DNA from: Roseiarcus sp963782255
GTDB taxonomy: Bacteria > Pseudomonadota > Alphaproteobacteria > Rhizobiales > Beijerinckiaceae
Direction of reading: 5' to 3'
DNA: 64,000 bases
Assembly (NCBI GenBank): GCA_963782255.1
Contig: CAWAIS010000001.1
Location: forward strand, 248,001 to 312,000
Position 1 is the first letter of the stretch. Each line of letters starts with the position of its first letter. This document shows positions 31,253 to 40,568 of the stretch, one piece after another. Below the pieces are notes generated by a model. It had not been told where the DNA came from and did no database searches. It was given only the letters and a program-made list of their open reading frames with translations. Both the position numbers and the translations under genes were made by a program.

Positions 31253-32866
31253 TCAACCGAGGTTCAGCTCCTTGAAGAAATCGTTCCCCTTGTCATCGAC
31301 TACGATGAAGGCGGGGAAATTCTCGACCTCGATCCGCCACACGGCCTCCATCCCGAGTTCGGGATATTCGTGGACCTCGACCTTCCGGATGCAGTCCTGC
31401 GCGAGACGCGCGGCTGGGCCGCCGATCGAGCCGAGATAGAAGCCGCCGTGCGCAGCGCACGCCTTGCGCACCTCGGCGGAGCGGTTGCCTTTCGCGAGCA
31501 TGATCATCGAGCCGCCGGCAGCCTGGAACTGATCGACGAAGGAATCCATCCGCCCCGCCGTCGTCGGGCCGAACGAGCCGGACGGCATGCCTTCCGGCGT
31601 CTTGGCCGGCCCGGCGTAATAGACCGGGTGGTCGCGCAAATATTGCGGCATCGGTTCGCCGCGGTCGAGCCGCTCGCGGATTTTCGCATGCGCCGCATCG
31701 CGGGCGACGATCATCGGGCCGGTCAGGGCGAGGCGGGTGCGGATCGGATGTTTGGTCAGCTCAGCCAGAATTTCCCTCATCGGCCGGTTGAGGTCGACGT
31801 TGACGACCTCGCCGCCGAGCCGGGCTTCGTCGACCCTAGGCAGGAAGCGCGCGGGGTCGCGCTCCAGTTCCTCGAGGAACACGCCCTCGCGGGTAATCTT
31901 CCCGAGCGCCTGACGATCGGCCGAGCACGAGACGCCGATGCCGATCGGCAGAGAAGCGCCATGTCGCGGCAGGCGGATCACGCGCACGTCGTGACAGAAG
32001 TACTTGCCGCCGAATTGCGCGCCGACGCCGAGCGCCTGCGTCAGCTTGTGGATCTCGTCCTCGAGCGCGAGGTCGCGGAACGCGCGTCCGTCCGGCGCGC
32101 CGCTTGCCGGCAGCGCGTCGAGATAGCGGGCGGACGCGAGCTTGACGGTCTTGAGGTTCAGTTCAGCGCTCAAGCCGCCGATGACGATCGCGAGATGATA
32201 AGGCGGGCAGGCAGCGGTCCCCAGCGTGAGGATCTTCTCCTTGAGGAAGGCGAGCATCCGCTCATGGGTCAGGATGGACGGCGTCGCCTGATAGAGGAAG
32301 GTCTTGTTGGCCGAGCCGCCGCCCTTGGCCATGAACAAGAACTTGTAGGCATTCTCGCCTTCGGCGGCGATGTCGATCTGCGCCGGCAGATTATCGCCCG
32401 TGTTCTTCTCTTCGAACGTCGAGAGCGGCGCGACCTGGCTGTAGCGCAGGTTCTTCTTCCGGTACGCTTCGCGAATTCCTAAGGCGATCGCGCCCTCGTC
32501 GTCGCCCTCGGTCCACACGCGACCGCCCTTCTTGGCGACGACGATCGCGGTGCCGGTGTCCTGGCACATCGGCAGGACGCCGCCCGCGGCGATGTTCGCG
32601 TTCTTCAAAAGATCGTAGGCGACGAACTTGTCGTTCGCGGTCGCCTCCGGGTCGTCGATGATCTTGGCGAGCTGAGCAAGATGACCGGGCCGCAACAGGT
32701 GGTTGATGTCCGTCATCGCCTCTTCGGCCAGGCGGGTGAGCGCCTCGGGCTCGACCACCAGGATCTCGCGCCCGAGCGCATTCTCGACCCGCACGCCCTC
32801 GCTCGTGAGCTTGCGATAGGGCGTCGCGTCCGGCCCGAGTTGGAACAGATGATGGTCCGCGCTCAT
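31253..32866 (-). CDS. Fumarate hydratase class I (iron-sulfur)
   Basis: A 537-residue fumarase of the FumA/FumB type, interconverting fumarate and malate with a [4Fe-4S] cluster. The N-terminal alpha part holds PMCQDTGTAIV and AAEGENAYKFLFMAKGGGSANKT; the C-terminal beta part holds PSGSFGPTTAGRMDSFVDQF. I chose the ATG at 32866 because GGAG lies six bases before it; an ATG 12 bases upstream is possible. Fumarase and the next lyase both act on C4 acids of central carbon metabolism. Confidence 0.93.
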   Translation of the reverse strand: MSADHHLFQLGPDATPYRKLTSEGVRVENALGREILVVEPEALTRLAEEAMTDINHLLRPGHLAQLAKIIDDPEATANDKFVAYDLLKNANIAAGGVLPMCQDTGTAIVVAKKGGRVWTEGDDEGAIALGIREAYRKKNLRYSQVAPLSTFEEKNTGDNLPAQIDIAAEGENAYKFLFMAKGGGSANKTFLYQATPSILTHERMLAFLKEKILTLGTAACPPYHLAIVIGGLSAELNLKTVKLASARYLDALPASGAPDGRAFRDLALEDEIHKLTQALGVGAQFGGKYFCHDVRVIRLPRHGASLPIGIGVSCSADRQALGKITREGVFLEELERDPARFLPRVDEARLGGEVVNVDLNRPMREILAELTKHPIRTRLALTGPMIVARDAAHAKIRERLDRGEPMPQYLRDHPVYYAGPAKTPEGMPSGSFGPTTAGRMDSFVDQFQAAGGSMIMLAKGNRSAEVRKACAAHGGFYLGSIGGPAARLAQDCIRKVEVHEYPELGMEAVWRIEVENFPAFIVVDDKGNDFFKELNLG

Positions 32867-32915
32867 GCGCTGCTCCATTTCAGCTGCCGATGGGCCAGTT
32901 TGGAGCCCGCCAGCC

Positions 32916-33800
32916 TCACGCTGCCTTGCTCATCGACTTGATGCCCTCGGCGATGGCGAGGGTGCGCCGCGCCATGTCGGCGTGCAAGAGCTCGACCATC
33001 TTGCCGTTGAGCTGGATGACGCCCTTGCCCGCGTTCTCCGGCAGGGCGTAGGCGTCGATGATGGCGCGGGCGTTTTCGACTTCCTGGGCCGAGGGGGCGA
33101 ACACTTCGTTGCAGATGTCGATCTGGCTGGGGTGGATGAGGGTCTTGCCGTCCAGCCCCATGTCCCGCCCCTGCAGGCACTCGGCGCGGAAGCCGTCCAA
33201 ATCCCTGATGTCGTTGTAGACGCCATCGATGATGTCGACGTTGTGGGCTCGGGCGGCGACGATGCAGTTGGCGACCCAGGCCAGCATGGTCGGGCGCCCG
33301 GGCGTGAGGCGCGCTCGCGTTTCCTTGGCGAGATCGTTGAGGCCCATGACGAGCACGGCGAGACGTGAGGCCGAATCGGCTGCGACAGCGGCGATTTGTC
33401 CCGCGTTGAGGATCGCATTCGGCGTCTCCATCATCGCCCAAAGGCGGGTTTTTTCCGGCGCTCCGCTTTCACGCAGTACGCGGGCCGCGAGCATGATCGC
33501 GCCTGGCCCGTCGACCTTGGGCAGGAGTATAGCGTCGGGGCCGGCGCCGGCGGCCGCAATGAGGTCCTCCCGACCCCACGGGGTATGCGGCCCATTGACA
33601 CGGATCACGACCTCGCGCCCGCCGAAGTCATGCCTGGCCGCCACGACGACTTGCGCGCGCGCCGCCTCCTTGGCGTCGGGCGCGACCGAATCCTCGAGAT
33701 CGAGGATCAGCGCGTCGGCGGGCAGCGTCGCCGCCTTCGCCAAAGCCTTCTGGTTCGACCCCGGCATGTAAAGGACGCTGCGGCGCGGGCGAGCAAACAT
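32916..33800 (-). CDS. HpcH/HpaI/CitE-family lyase, malyl-CoA lyase-like
   Basis: A 294-residue TIM barrel of the CitE family. It contains LYMPGSN, LILDLEDSVAP (metal-binding acidic residues), VRVNGP-like VIRVNGPHTPWG, MMETPNAILNAG and GKTLIHPSQI. Family members cleave malyl-CoA, beta-methylmalyl-CoA or citramalyl-CoA; the methylotroph context favours a serine- or ethylmalonyl-CoA-cycle role, but the substrate is not settled. The ATG at 33800 follows AGGAG. It lies upstream of the fumarase gene on the same strand. Confidence 0.82.
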   Translation of the reverse strand: MFARPRRSVLYMPGSNQKALAKAATLPADALILDLEDSVAPDAKEAARAQVVVAARHDFGGREVVIRVNGPHTPWGREDLIAAAGAGPDAILLPKVDGPGAIMLAARVLRESGAPEKTRLWAMMETPNAILNAGQIAAVAADSASRLAVLVMGLNDLAKETRARLTPGRPTMLAWVANCIVAARAHNVDIIDGVYNDIRDLDGFRAECLQGRDMGLDGKTLIHPSQIDICNEVFAPSAQEVENARAIIDAYALPENAGKGVIQLNGKMVELLHADMARRTLAIAEGIKSMSKAA

Positions 33801-33956
33801 GACGATCTCCTGAACGCTTTTATGAGCATTTAGCGACAAGCTTGCTGCACCGCCAGAGGCTTGTTCGCCAAGGCAGCATTGGACTTATGTCGGGGGGAGG
33901 CTGCCGGCGATATGTGATCGCCCGGAACAGATCGCGGTATGCGGCGCGACCGCCGA

Positions 33957-35156
33957 TCAGCCCTTCAGCCAGCGCGCCATCCGCCGCGTCGCCTCTCCGA
34001 TCTCCGCGGGATCGCGAGCAAAGCAGAGGCGCAGGAAGCCTTCGCCGCCGGGGCCGAAAGCGGTTCCGGGCGCGAGGCCAACCCCCGCCTCATCGACGAG
34101 GCGGAACGCCAGCGCGCGAGAATCCGGAAAGCCGTCGACCGCGAAGAACAGGTAAAACGCCGCCTCGGGCTCGAAGAAGCGCGCCCGCCCTGTTGCCGCC
34201 AGCCCTTCGCACAAGAGGTCGCGCGAGCGGCGACAGCGTTCGATCTGGCTCGCGAGAAACGCCTCGCCCTCGTTCAGGGCGGCAATCGCCGCACGCTGGT
34301 TGAAGACGGGCACGCCCGACGTCGTGAACTGGACGAGGTTCTCGATCGCGGGCCCAAGCCCCGGCGGCGCCTCGAGCCAGCCGACGCGAAAACCGGTCAT
34401 GGCCCAGTTCTTCGACAGGGTCTGAATGAACATGATCTTTTCGTCGGGCGCCATTACGTCATGGAACGAGGGCGCGCGGGTCCCGTCGTAGGTGATGCGG
34501 CCGTAGATTTCGTCCGCGATGATCCAGAGATTGTGGCGGCGCGCGATGTCTAGCGTGGCGGCGATCTCCTCGCGGGTCGCGACGAACCCGGTCGGATTGG
34601 CGGGCGAATTGAAGAAGATCGCGCGAGTCGCTGGGGTAACCGCCGCCGCGAGCTTTCCGGGATCTAGGCTCCAGCGTCCGGTCCGGTCGAGTCTGACGGG
34701 AACTGCGCGCGCTCCCGAACTCTGCACCGCGCCGACGAAATTCGGCCATGCCGGCGAGGGGATCAGCGCCTCGTCGTCAGGCCCCGCGATGAGCCGGGTC
34801 GCGATCTCGATCGCGTGCATGCCGCCGATCGTCACGAAGAATTGTTCGGGCGAAAACACGCCGCCGCCCGGCGCGGCGCCATAGACGCGCGTCATATAGG
34901 CCGCGATCGCCTCGCGCAGACCCGGAATGCCGGCCTGGGCGGTGTAGAAGGTTTCCCCGCGATCGAGCGAGGCCTTGGCCGCCTCGGCGATGAACGGCGG
35001 CGTCGGCAGGTCGCCCTCCCCGACCCACAGGGGAATGAGCCCATGGCGTGCGCGGCCGTAGTCGAACACCTCGACGATGCCGCTTGGCGCGACGTCGCGC
35101 ATCGCGGGGCGGATTTCGGCGAGCCAATTGCGTTTCGGAATCGAGCCGATCTTCAT
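33957..35156 (-). CDS. Class I/II PLP-dependent aminotransferase
   Basis: A 399-residue aminotransferase. It shows NSPANPTGFVATREEI, IADEIYGRITYDG (PLP ring contacts) and TLSKNWAMTGFRVGW, in which the Lys forms the Schiff base. The overall pattern fits the aspartate/alanine/methionine aminotransferase group; the amino donor cannot be told. It is complete and ends 157 bases before the CitE-family gene. Confidence 0.88.
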   Translation of the reverse strand: MKIGSIPKRNWLAEIRPAMRDVAPSGIVEVFDYGRARHGLIPLWVGEGDLPTPPFIAEAAKASLDRGETFYTAQAGIPGLREAIAAYMTRVYGAAPGGGVFSPEQFFVTIGGMHAIEIATRLIAGPDDEALIPSPAWPNFVGAVQSSGARAVPVRLDRTGRWSLDPGKLAAAVTPATRAIFFNSPANPTGFVATREEIAATLDIARRHNLWIIADEIYGRITYDGTRAPSFHDVMAPDEKIMFIQTLSKNWAMTGFRVGWLEAPPGLGPAIENLVQFTTSGVPVFNQRAAIAALNEGEAFLASQIERCRRSRDLLCEGLAATGRARFFEPEAAFYLFFAVDGFPDSRALAFRLVDEAGVGLAPGTAFGPGGEGFLRLCFARDPAEIGEATRRMARWLKG

Positions 35157-35218
35157 GGGCCCGCGTCATGGCGCACGGCGCGGGCGCGGGCAAGAGGGGC
35201 TTCGCTCCGACCGGGCGG

Positions 35219-35611
35219 TCAGACGCTCCCGGCAAGATCGTCGAGGATGGGACAGTCCGGCCGGTCGTCGCCATGGCATTTGTGAATAAGCCCGCACAAC
35301 GTCTTCGCCATAGCCTGCATGTCCGCGATGCGCTGCTCGAGCTCTCCCAGATGCGCCCCGGCGATGCGCCTGACTTCGCGGCTTGGACGGTCCCGGTCGC
35401 GCCACAGGGCCAGAAGGGCGCCGATTTCGCCCGTCGAAAAGCCGAGCCGCCGCGCCCGCTTGATGAACAGCAACTCGTGGACCTCGCGTTCGCCGTAGTC
35501 GCGATAGTCGTTCCGTCGGCGTTCTGCGGGCGGCAGAAGGCCGATCGCCTCGTAGCGCCGGATCATCTTGGCGGTCACTCCGCTCGCCGTTGCGGCGGCG
35601 CCGATGTTCAT
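35219..35611 (-). CDS. cueR: Copper-responsive MerR-family regulator CueR
   Basis: A 130-residue MerR protein with an N-terminal winged helix (MNIGAAATASGVTAKMIRRY) and a dimerisation helix. Cys112 and Cys120 in CHGDDRPDCP have exactly the spacing of the Cu(I)-binding loop of CueR. The ATG at 35611 gives the standard length. It is divergent from copA across 99 bases containing a MerR-type promoter. Confidence 0.94.
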   Translation of the reverse strand: MNIGAAATASGVTAKMIRRYEAIGLLPPAERRRNDYRDYGEREVHELLFIKRARRLGFSTGEIGALLALWRDRDRPSREVRRIAGAHLGELEQRIADMQAMAKTLCGLIHKCHGDDRPDCPILDDLAGSV

Positions 35612-35648
35612 GGGAGCTCCTCCGGCCTTCCCTGCGACAATCGCTGCC

Positions 35649-35679
35649 TTGACCTTCCCATGGTGGGAAGGTTTAGGCC
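35649..35679 (+). promoter_or_regulatory. CueR-type promoter with 19-bp spacer upstream of copA
   Basis: A -35 box TTGACC (35649-35654) and a -10-like TAGGCC (35674-35679) are 19 bases apart, the overlong spacing that MerR proteins correct by bending DNA. Between them lies a dyad with 9-base arms ACCTTCCCA (35652-35660) and TGGGAAGGT (35664-35672). Confidence 0.9.
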
Positions 35680-35710
35680 TTCGCCCAGTTCGTTGCAAGG
35701 ATCGCCGTCG

Positions 35711-38032
35711 ATGTCCCTGATTGAAGCCGAAAGCGCCATGGCGAAAGACCCTGTCTGCGGCATGTCCGTCGATCCCGCGAGCGCAGAACATCGCCTCGAG
35801 CGCGACGGGACGCGCTACTATTTCTGCCGCGCGGGGTGCCGCGACAAGTTCGCCGCTGATCCCGAACGCTATCTCGCGCCCAAGGCAGAGGCTTCGCCGC
35901 CGAAGGCCGCGCCGGCGGGGACAATCTACACTTGCCCGATGCATCCGCAAATCCGGCAGGTCGGGCCGGGCAATTGCCCGATCTGCGGCATGACCCTGGA
36001 GCCGGAAACGGTGACGGCGGATACCGGCCGCAGCGCCGAACTGATCGACATGACTCGGCGCTTCTGGATCGGGCTGATCCTGACCGTTCCAATTCTGGCG
36101 CTCGCAATGGGGGGCCATCTCACCGGCCTGAACAGGCTTGTCGGGGCCCAAACCTCGAACTGGATTCAGCTCGTCCTGGCGACCCCCGTCGTCCTATGGG
36201 CAGGCTGGCCGTTTTTCGAGCGAGCGTGGGCCTCGCTCGTCAGCCGCAATCTCAATATGTTCACGCTGATCGCCATGGGTACCGGCGTCGCCTGGATCTA
36301 CAGCGTCGTCGCCACAGTCGCGCCTGGCTTGTTTCCCCCGGCCTTCCGCGGAGCGGACGGCGCGGTCGCGATATACTTCGAGGCGGCGGCGGCGATTACC
36401 GTCCTCGTCCTCTTGGGCCAGGTTCTCGAACTCAGGGCGCGCGAGCAGACCGGCGGCGCGATCCGGGCATTGCTCGATCTCGCGCCGAAAACCGCGCGGC
36501 GCGTCCGCGCCGACAAAACGGATGAGGAAATCGGCCTCGACGCGGTCGTGGTCGGCGATCGTCTGCGCGTTCGCCCGGGCGAAAAAGTGCCTGTCGACGG
36601 CGAATTGCTCGAAGGCCGCAGCTCGGTCGACGAGTCCATGGTCACCGGCGAATCCATGCCGGTCTTGAAAGCCGTCGGCTCGAAGGTGATCGGCGGCACG
36701 ATCAACGGAACCGGAAGCTTCGTCATGCGCGCCGACAAGGTCGGCCGCGACACGATGCTGGCGCAAATCGTGCAAATGGTTGCTGAGGCGCAGAGGAGCC
36801 GCGCCCCCATTCAGCGCCTCGCCGATCAGGTGTCCGGCTGGTTCGTGCCGCTGGTGATCGCGACGGCGATCGCCGCCTTCGTCGCCTGGGCGATCTTCGG
36901 ACCGGAGCCGCGCCTTAGCTACGCGCTTGTGGCGGCCGTTTCGGTGCTCATCATCGCTTGCCCTTGTGCGCTCGGATTGGCGACCCCGATGTCGATCATG
37001 GTCGGCGTCGGTCGCGGCGCTCAGTCCGGCGTTCTGATCAAGAACGCCGAAGCATTGGAGCGGTTCGAGAAGGTCGACACGCTGGTGATCGACAAGACGG
37101 GGACGCTCACGGAAGGCAAGCCCAAAGTCGTGGCGGTGCGGGCCTTCGGCGGCGTCGCCGAGGACGATCTGTTGCGCCTTGCCGCAAGCCTCGAACATGG
37201 CAGCGAACATCCGCTCGCCGCCGCGATTGTCGAGGCCGCGACCGAACGCAAGCTCGCGCTCGCGCCGGTTCAAGACTTCGATTCGTCGTCCGGCAAGGGC
37301 GTCAGCGGGTTCATCGATGGGCGGCGCGTAGACATCGGCAACCAGTTGATGATGCAAGCCGGCGCGATCGACGTTACGGCGCTTGAAAAGACGGCGCAGG
37401 ATTTGCGCGGCGAAGGCGCGACCGCGATCTTCGTTGCGATCGACGGAAAGCCTTCCGGCGTGCTGGCGATCGCCGACCCGATCAAGGCGACGACCGCACA
37501 GGCGATACGGTCGTTGCGCGACGCCCGAATCCGCGTCGTCATGCTCACCGGCGACAGCCGGACAACCGCCGAGGCGGTCGCGCGCAAGCTCGGTATCGCA
37601 GAGGTCGAGGCGGAAGTCCTCCCAGAGCACAAAGGCAAGATCGTCGCGCGGCTGCGCAAGGAAGGTCGGATCGTCGCCATGGCTGGCGACGGCGTGAATG
37701 ACGCGCCGGCCCTCGCCGCCGCCGATGTCGGGATCGCCATGGGAACAGGAACCGATGTCGCGATTCAAAGCGCCGGCATCACGCTGCTGAAGGGCGATCT
37801 TCAGGGGATCGTGACGGCTCGCCGTCTGTCACATGCGACCATGAGCAACATCCGCCAGAATCTCTTCTTCGCCTTCATCTACAACACGGCCGGCGTGCCG
37901 ATCGCGGCCGGCGTGCTTTATCCTTTCTTCGGCCTGCTGTTGTCGCCGATCATCGCTGCGGCGGCGATGTCGCTGTCCTCGGTCAGCGTCATCAGCAATG
38001 CGCTGAGGCTGCGCTGGGTTCAGCTCGGCTAA
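35711..38032 (+). CDS. copA: Copper-translocating P1B-type ATPase
   Basis: A 773-residue Cu(I) exporter. The N-terminus has a YHS/TRASH domain (DPVCGMSVDP, about residues 12-58) and a heavy-metal-binding domain (YTCPMHPQIRQVGPGNCPICGM, split by its turn, about 76-98) in place of the usual HMA domains. Next come eight membrane helices with the CPC metal site at 417-419, the phosphorylated Asp461 in DKTGT and GDGVNDAP near 659. The ATG at 35711 follows AAGGA; MAKDPVCGM at 35738 is an alternative. Confidence 0.95.
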   Translation: MSLIEAESAMAKDPVCGMSVDPASAEHRLERDGTRYYFCRAGCRDKFAADPERYLAPKAEASPPKAAPAGTIYTCPMHPQIRQVGPGNCPICGMTLEPETVTADTGRSAELIDMTRRFWIGLILTVPILALAMGGHLTGLNRLVGAQTSNWIQLVLATPVVLWAGWPFFERAWASLVSRNLNMFTLIAMGTGVAWIYSVVATVAPGLFPPAFRGADGAVAIYFEAAAAITVLVLLGQVLELRAREQTGGAIRALLDLAPKTARRVRADKTDEEIGLDAVVVGDRLRVRPGEKVPVDGELLEGRSSVDESMVTGESMPVLKAVGSKVIGGTINGTGSFVMRADKVGRDTMLAQIVQMVAEAQRSRAPIQRLADQVSGWFVPLVIATAIAAFVAWAIFGPEPRLSYALVAAVSVLIIACPCALGLATPMSIMVGVGRGAQSGVLIKNAEALERFEKVDTLVIDKTGTLTEGKPKVVAVRAFGGVAEDDLLRLAASLEHGSEHPLAAAIVEAATERKLALAPVQDFDSSSGKGVSGFIDGRRVDIGNQLMMQAGAIDVTALEKTAQDLRGEGATAIFVAIDGKPSGVLAIADPIKATTAQAIRSLRDARIRVVMLTGDSRTTAEAVARKLGIAEVEAEVLPEHKGKIVARLRKEGRIVAMAGDGVNDAPALAAADVGIAMGTGTDVAIQSAGITLLKGDLQGIVTARRLSHATMSNIRQNLFFAFIYNTAGVPIAAGVLYPFFGLLLSPIIAAAAMSLSSVSVISNALRLRWVQLG

Positions 38033-38053
38033 GCGAACGAGGAGGAGGTTACT

Positions 38054-38140
38054 TTGATCTGGGGCGGGTGGCTGATCTGGCTCGTCTGTATCGCGTTGGT
38101 GCTCGGGATCGCGGCGCTGATCAAGTACCTATTCAGGTAG
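38054..38140 (+). CDS. 28-residue single-helix membrane peptide after copA
   Basis: A TTG at 38054 preceded by a very strong ribosome-binding site (GGAGGAGG, 38041-38048) opens a 28-codon frame: MIWGGWLIWLVC, then a hydrophobic run ending IKYLFR before TAG. It is one transmembrane helix with a basic C-terminus, 21 bases after copA. Similar Trp/Gly-rich peptides, often with a SHOCT tail, accompany metal-resistance genes; this one lacks the tail. A role as a small regulator of the ATPase is a guess. Confidence 0.55.
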   Translation: MIWGGWLIWLVCIALVLGIAALIKYLFR

Positions 38141-38293
38141 GGGTGAAAATGGGGCGCTTGGTCCTCGCTCTTTCTCCCGCCGGAACACACTCAAGCCGCG
38201 AGGCCGGCGTCGCCGATCGCAGAGGGGAATGGAAGCCGCCGGTTCGTCCGCGGGATCGCACTTGATCTGGATCAATGCCCGCCGCCGGCTGGC

Positions 38294-38713
38294 GTGGGAA
38301 GCAACCGGACGCGTTTGGGAGCGCAACTCGTGGTGGTTCCCGGTGTGAGCGATCTGTTGCGAGTCGTGGCGGGGACGGTAGTCCTGCTGGTCGCGATTGC
38401 TCTCAATGGAGGGGCAGCCTCCGCTTCCGGCCGATACCCGACTTGGCGCTCTGCGCATCACGCCATTGTCGCCGCCGAGGCGACCGACGCCTGCCTAGCC
38501 GACAAATGCGGCGCGGGCGGCCCGGGTGGGGATCACTGCGGGAGCCAGTGCTGGTGTGGCGGTCATGGCCCGTGTTGCTCCGGCGGCGTCGTTGCCCCCG
38601 CGTCGGCGGACCTCATCGCGCCGTCCCTTTCGAGCGACCGCTTGATCGCGTACGCAACCGCCATGACGGGCGTGTCTTGGCCGCCCGAGAAGCGACCGCC
38701 GCGCTTTATCTGA
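38294..38713 (+). CDS. Exported Cys/Gly/His-rich protein of the copper island
   Basis: A frame of up to 139 residues starting with GTG at 38294; GTG codons at 38330, 38333 or 38345 would begin nearer the signal-like helix (LLRVVAGTVVLLVAIALNGG, cleavage after AASA). The exported middle reads CLADKCGAGGPGGDHCGSQC and on through CWCGGHGPCC, seven Cys and several His in about 30 residues: a likely metal ligand cluster. No family recognised; the position between copA and a Met-rich protein suggests periplasmic copper binding. Confidence 0.55.
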   Translation: MGSNRTRLGAQLVVVPGVSDLLRVVAGTVVLLVAIALNGGAASASGRYPTWRSAHHAIVAAEATDACLADKCGAGGPGGDHCGSQCWCGGHGPCCSGGVVAPASADLIAPSLSSDRLIAYATAMTGVSWPPEKRPPRFI

Positions 38714-38911
38714 TTGACCGGCCACGACCGGCCGGCGTTCGCGACAGCGTGGAACTGCGTCGCGGACATCGCTCGTCGACGCCGGCTTTCGCTTCATCGG
38801 CGCGAAACGGGCGCCCGGGAGGCGCCCTCGAATCCAAACTCAATCAGCACTGGTCATTCGTCGCCCGGCTGTTCTGCCGGCGCGAAGACCCTCAAATGAA
38901 GGAACATCGTC

Positions 38912-39490
38912 ATGACAAAGATCAATCGTTTGGCCATTCCCGCTTTGGCTTTCGCAGCGGCCCTGTCGTTCGGGTCGGCCGTCGGCTTGGCCCAGACGAA
39001 GACGCCCCTCGCGCAAGGCATGATGTCTCAAGGCGGCATGGGCCCGGGCATGATGTCTCAAGGCGGCATGGGCCCAGGCATGATGTCTCAGGGCGGCATG
39101 GGCCCGGGCATGATGTCTCAGGGCGGCATGGCCCCGGCGATGTGCGCCGCCATGGCGCGCGACGTGGACGGACGGCTCGCCTATCTCAAGGCCGAGTTGA
39201 AAATCACGGAGGCCCAGGAGCCGCTGTGGAAAACCTATGAGGCGGCGGCCCGAGACAATGCGAAGGCCATGGGCGACCGTTGCACGACAATGATGAATCC
39301 CAACGGCGCGGTTGGCCTCACCCTGCCCGACCGCCTGGACCGGCGCGAGCAGTTCATGGTCGCGCGGCTCGACTCCTTACGGGCGGTGAGCAAAGCCCTC
39401 AAGCCGCTCTACGCCTCCTTGAGCGAAGATCAGAAGAAGACCGCCGACCAGATCTTCTGGGGGCCGATGGGCATGATGGGCATGATGTGA
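38912..39490 (+). CDS. Met-rich periplasmic Spy/CpxP-like (LTXXQ) protein
   Basis: A 192-residue exported protein: signal peptide (about residues 1-28, ending GLAQ), four copies of GMMSQGGMGP (about 36-76) and an alpha-helical domain (about 80-180) with AYLKAELKITEAQEPLWKTY, the pattern of Spy/CpxP-type chaperones. It ends GPMGMMGMM. The methionines are a plausible Cu(I) ligand set. It lies downstream of copA and the Cys-rich protein gene, consistent with periplasmic copper stress protection. Confidence 0.8.
   Translation: MTKINRLAIPALAFAAALSFGSAVGLAQTKTPLAQGMMSQGGMGPGMMSQGGMGPGMMSQGGMGPGMMSQGGMAPAMCAAMARDVDGRLAYLKAELKITEAQEPLWKTYEAAARDNAKAMGDRCTTMMNPNGAVGLTLPDRLDRREQFMVARLDSLRAVSKALKPLYASLSEDQKKTADQIFWGPMGMMGMM
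39020..39139 (+). repeat. Four in-frame 30-bp tandem repeats in the Met-rich gene
   Basis: Four consecutive 30-base units beginning ATGATGTCTCA encode GMMSQGGMGP; the fourth differs slightly (GMAP). Units are nearly identical at the DNA level, so copy number can change by slippage without breaking the frame. Confidence 0.9.
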
Positions 39491-39561
39491 GGGAGCGTCC
39501 CCAAAACGCGAGCGTCACGCCGCGCTGCGCCCTCGTTTGCGGGGCCGACGCGGCGGCTCGG

Positions 39562-40346
39562 CTCAAGCGACTCAAGCTCGCGCCGGCGGCCGGCTTTCAT
39601 GGCTTCGCGGGCGGAGGCGTGTCAGGGGCCGTCGAGGGCCGCGCGATCGCAGTCGGCTCGAGGGCCTTCCTCGCCGAGCGCGGCGCCGATGCTTCGAGGC
39701 TCGCCGCGAAAGCCGACGCCTTGAGCGCGGAGGGAGCGACGGTCGTCTTCGTCGCGATCGACGGCGCCGCCGCGGCGCTGATCGCTGTGGCCGATCCGAT
39801 CAAGGCGGGCGCTGCGGAGGGCTGGCCGCGCTTAAAGGCCAAGGGCTGAAGGTCGTGATGCTGACCGGCGACAATCGCGCGACCGCCGCTTCGGTCGCGG
39901 CCAGACTGGGCATCGACTCGTTCGAAGCCGAGGTCGCGCCAGCGGCCAAGGCGGAGGCCGTCGCGCGGCTCAAGCAAAAGGGCCGCGTCGTCGCCATGGC
40001 GGGAGACGGCGTCAACGACGCGCCGGCTCTCGCGGCCGCGGACGTCGGCGTCGCCATGGGCACGGGCACGGACGTCGCCATCGAAAGCGCCGGGCTGACC
40101 CTGCTCAAGGGCGACCTGCAGGGTCTCGTTCGCGCGCGCAAGCTCTCGGCCGCCACCATGCGCAACATCCGGCAGAACCTCGCTTTCGCCTTTCTCTACA
40201 ATAGCGCCGGCGTCCCGATCGCCGCCGGCGTCCTCTACCCGGCGTTCGGGATCGTGCTGTCGCCGATCGTCGCCGCGCTGGCGATGTCGCTCTCCTCGTT
40301 CAGCGTCATCGCCAACGCGTTGAGGCTGCGGCGGCTCAGGCTTTAG
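39562..40346 (+). pseudogene. Truncated, frameshifted remnant of a second copper ATPase
   Basis: Only the C-terminal part of a P1B ATPase remains. The first segment (LKLAPAAGFHGFAGGGVSGA to DPIKAGAAEG) matches residues after the DKTG site of copA. The frame then shifts near 39823-39829, and VVMLTGDNRATA, AMAGDGVNDAPAL and the last membrane helices follow in another frame to 40346. The membrane entry, actuator domain and phosphorylation site are missing, so it cannot transport. It resembles, but is not identical to, the intact copA at 35711. Confidence 0.85.
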
Positions 40347-40483
40347 GAGACGCCCTTTCAGCGGGAGGCGATGGGAATTCTCTGGGGCGACAGTCGGGGC
40401 GCGCCGCTGACTAACCATGTTGGGGCGCGGGGGCTGCTAAGGCCATACCATTGGCCCGGATTCAATGTTTCCAAGTTGTTGCG

Positions 40484-40513
40484 GCGCCATTCCCTGGCGC
40501 GCCATTCCCTGGC
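40484..40513. repeat. Two tandem copies of GCGCCATTCCCTGGC
   Basis: Exact 15-base direct duplication at 40484-40498 and 40499-40513 in the gap between the ATPase remnant and mscL. Confidence 0.7.
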
Positions 40514-40568
40514 GCGCCGCTCTGCCGTCAGGTCCCGAGATGGGGGCCGCAATTCGTTTCCCGCGGGC

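Noticed and set aside
39020..39139. CRISPR-like array
   Set aside because: Repeats are contiguous, coding and without spacers; they encode Met-rich peptide units.
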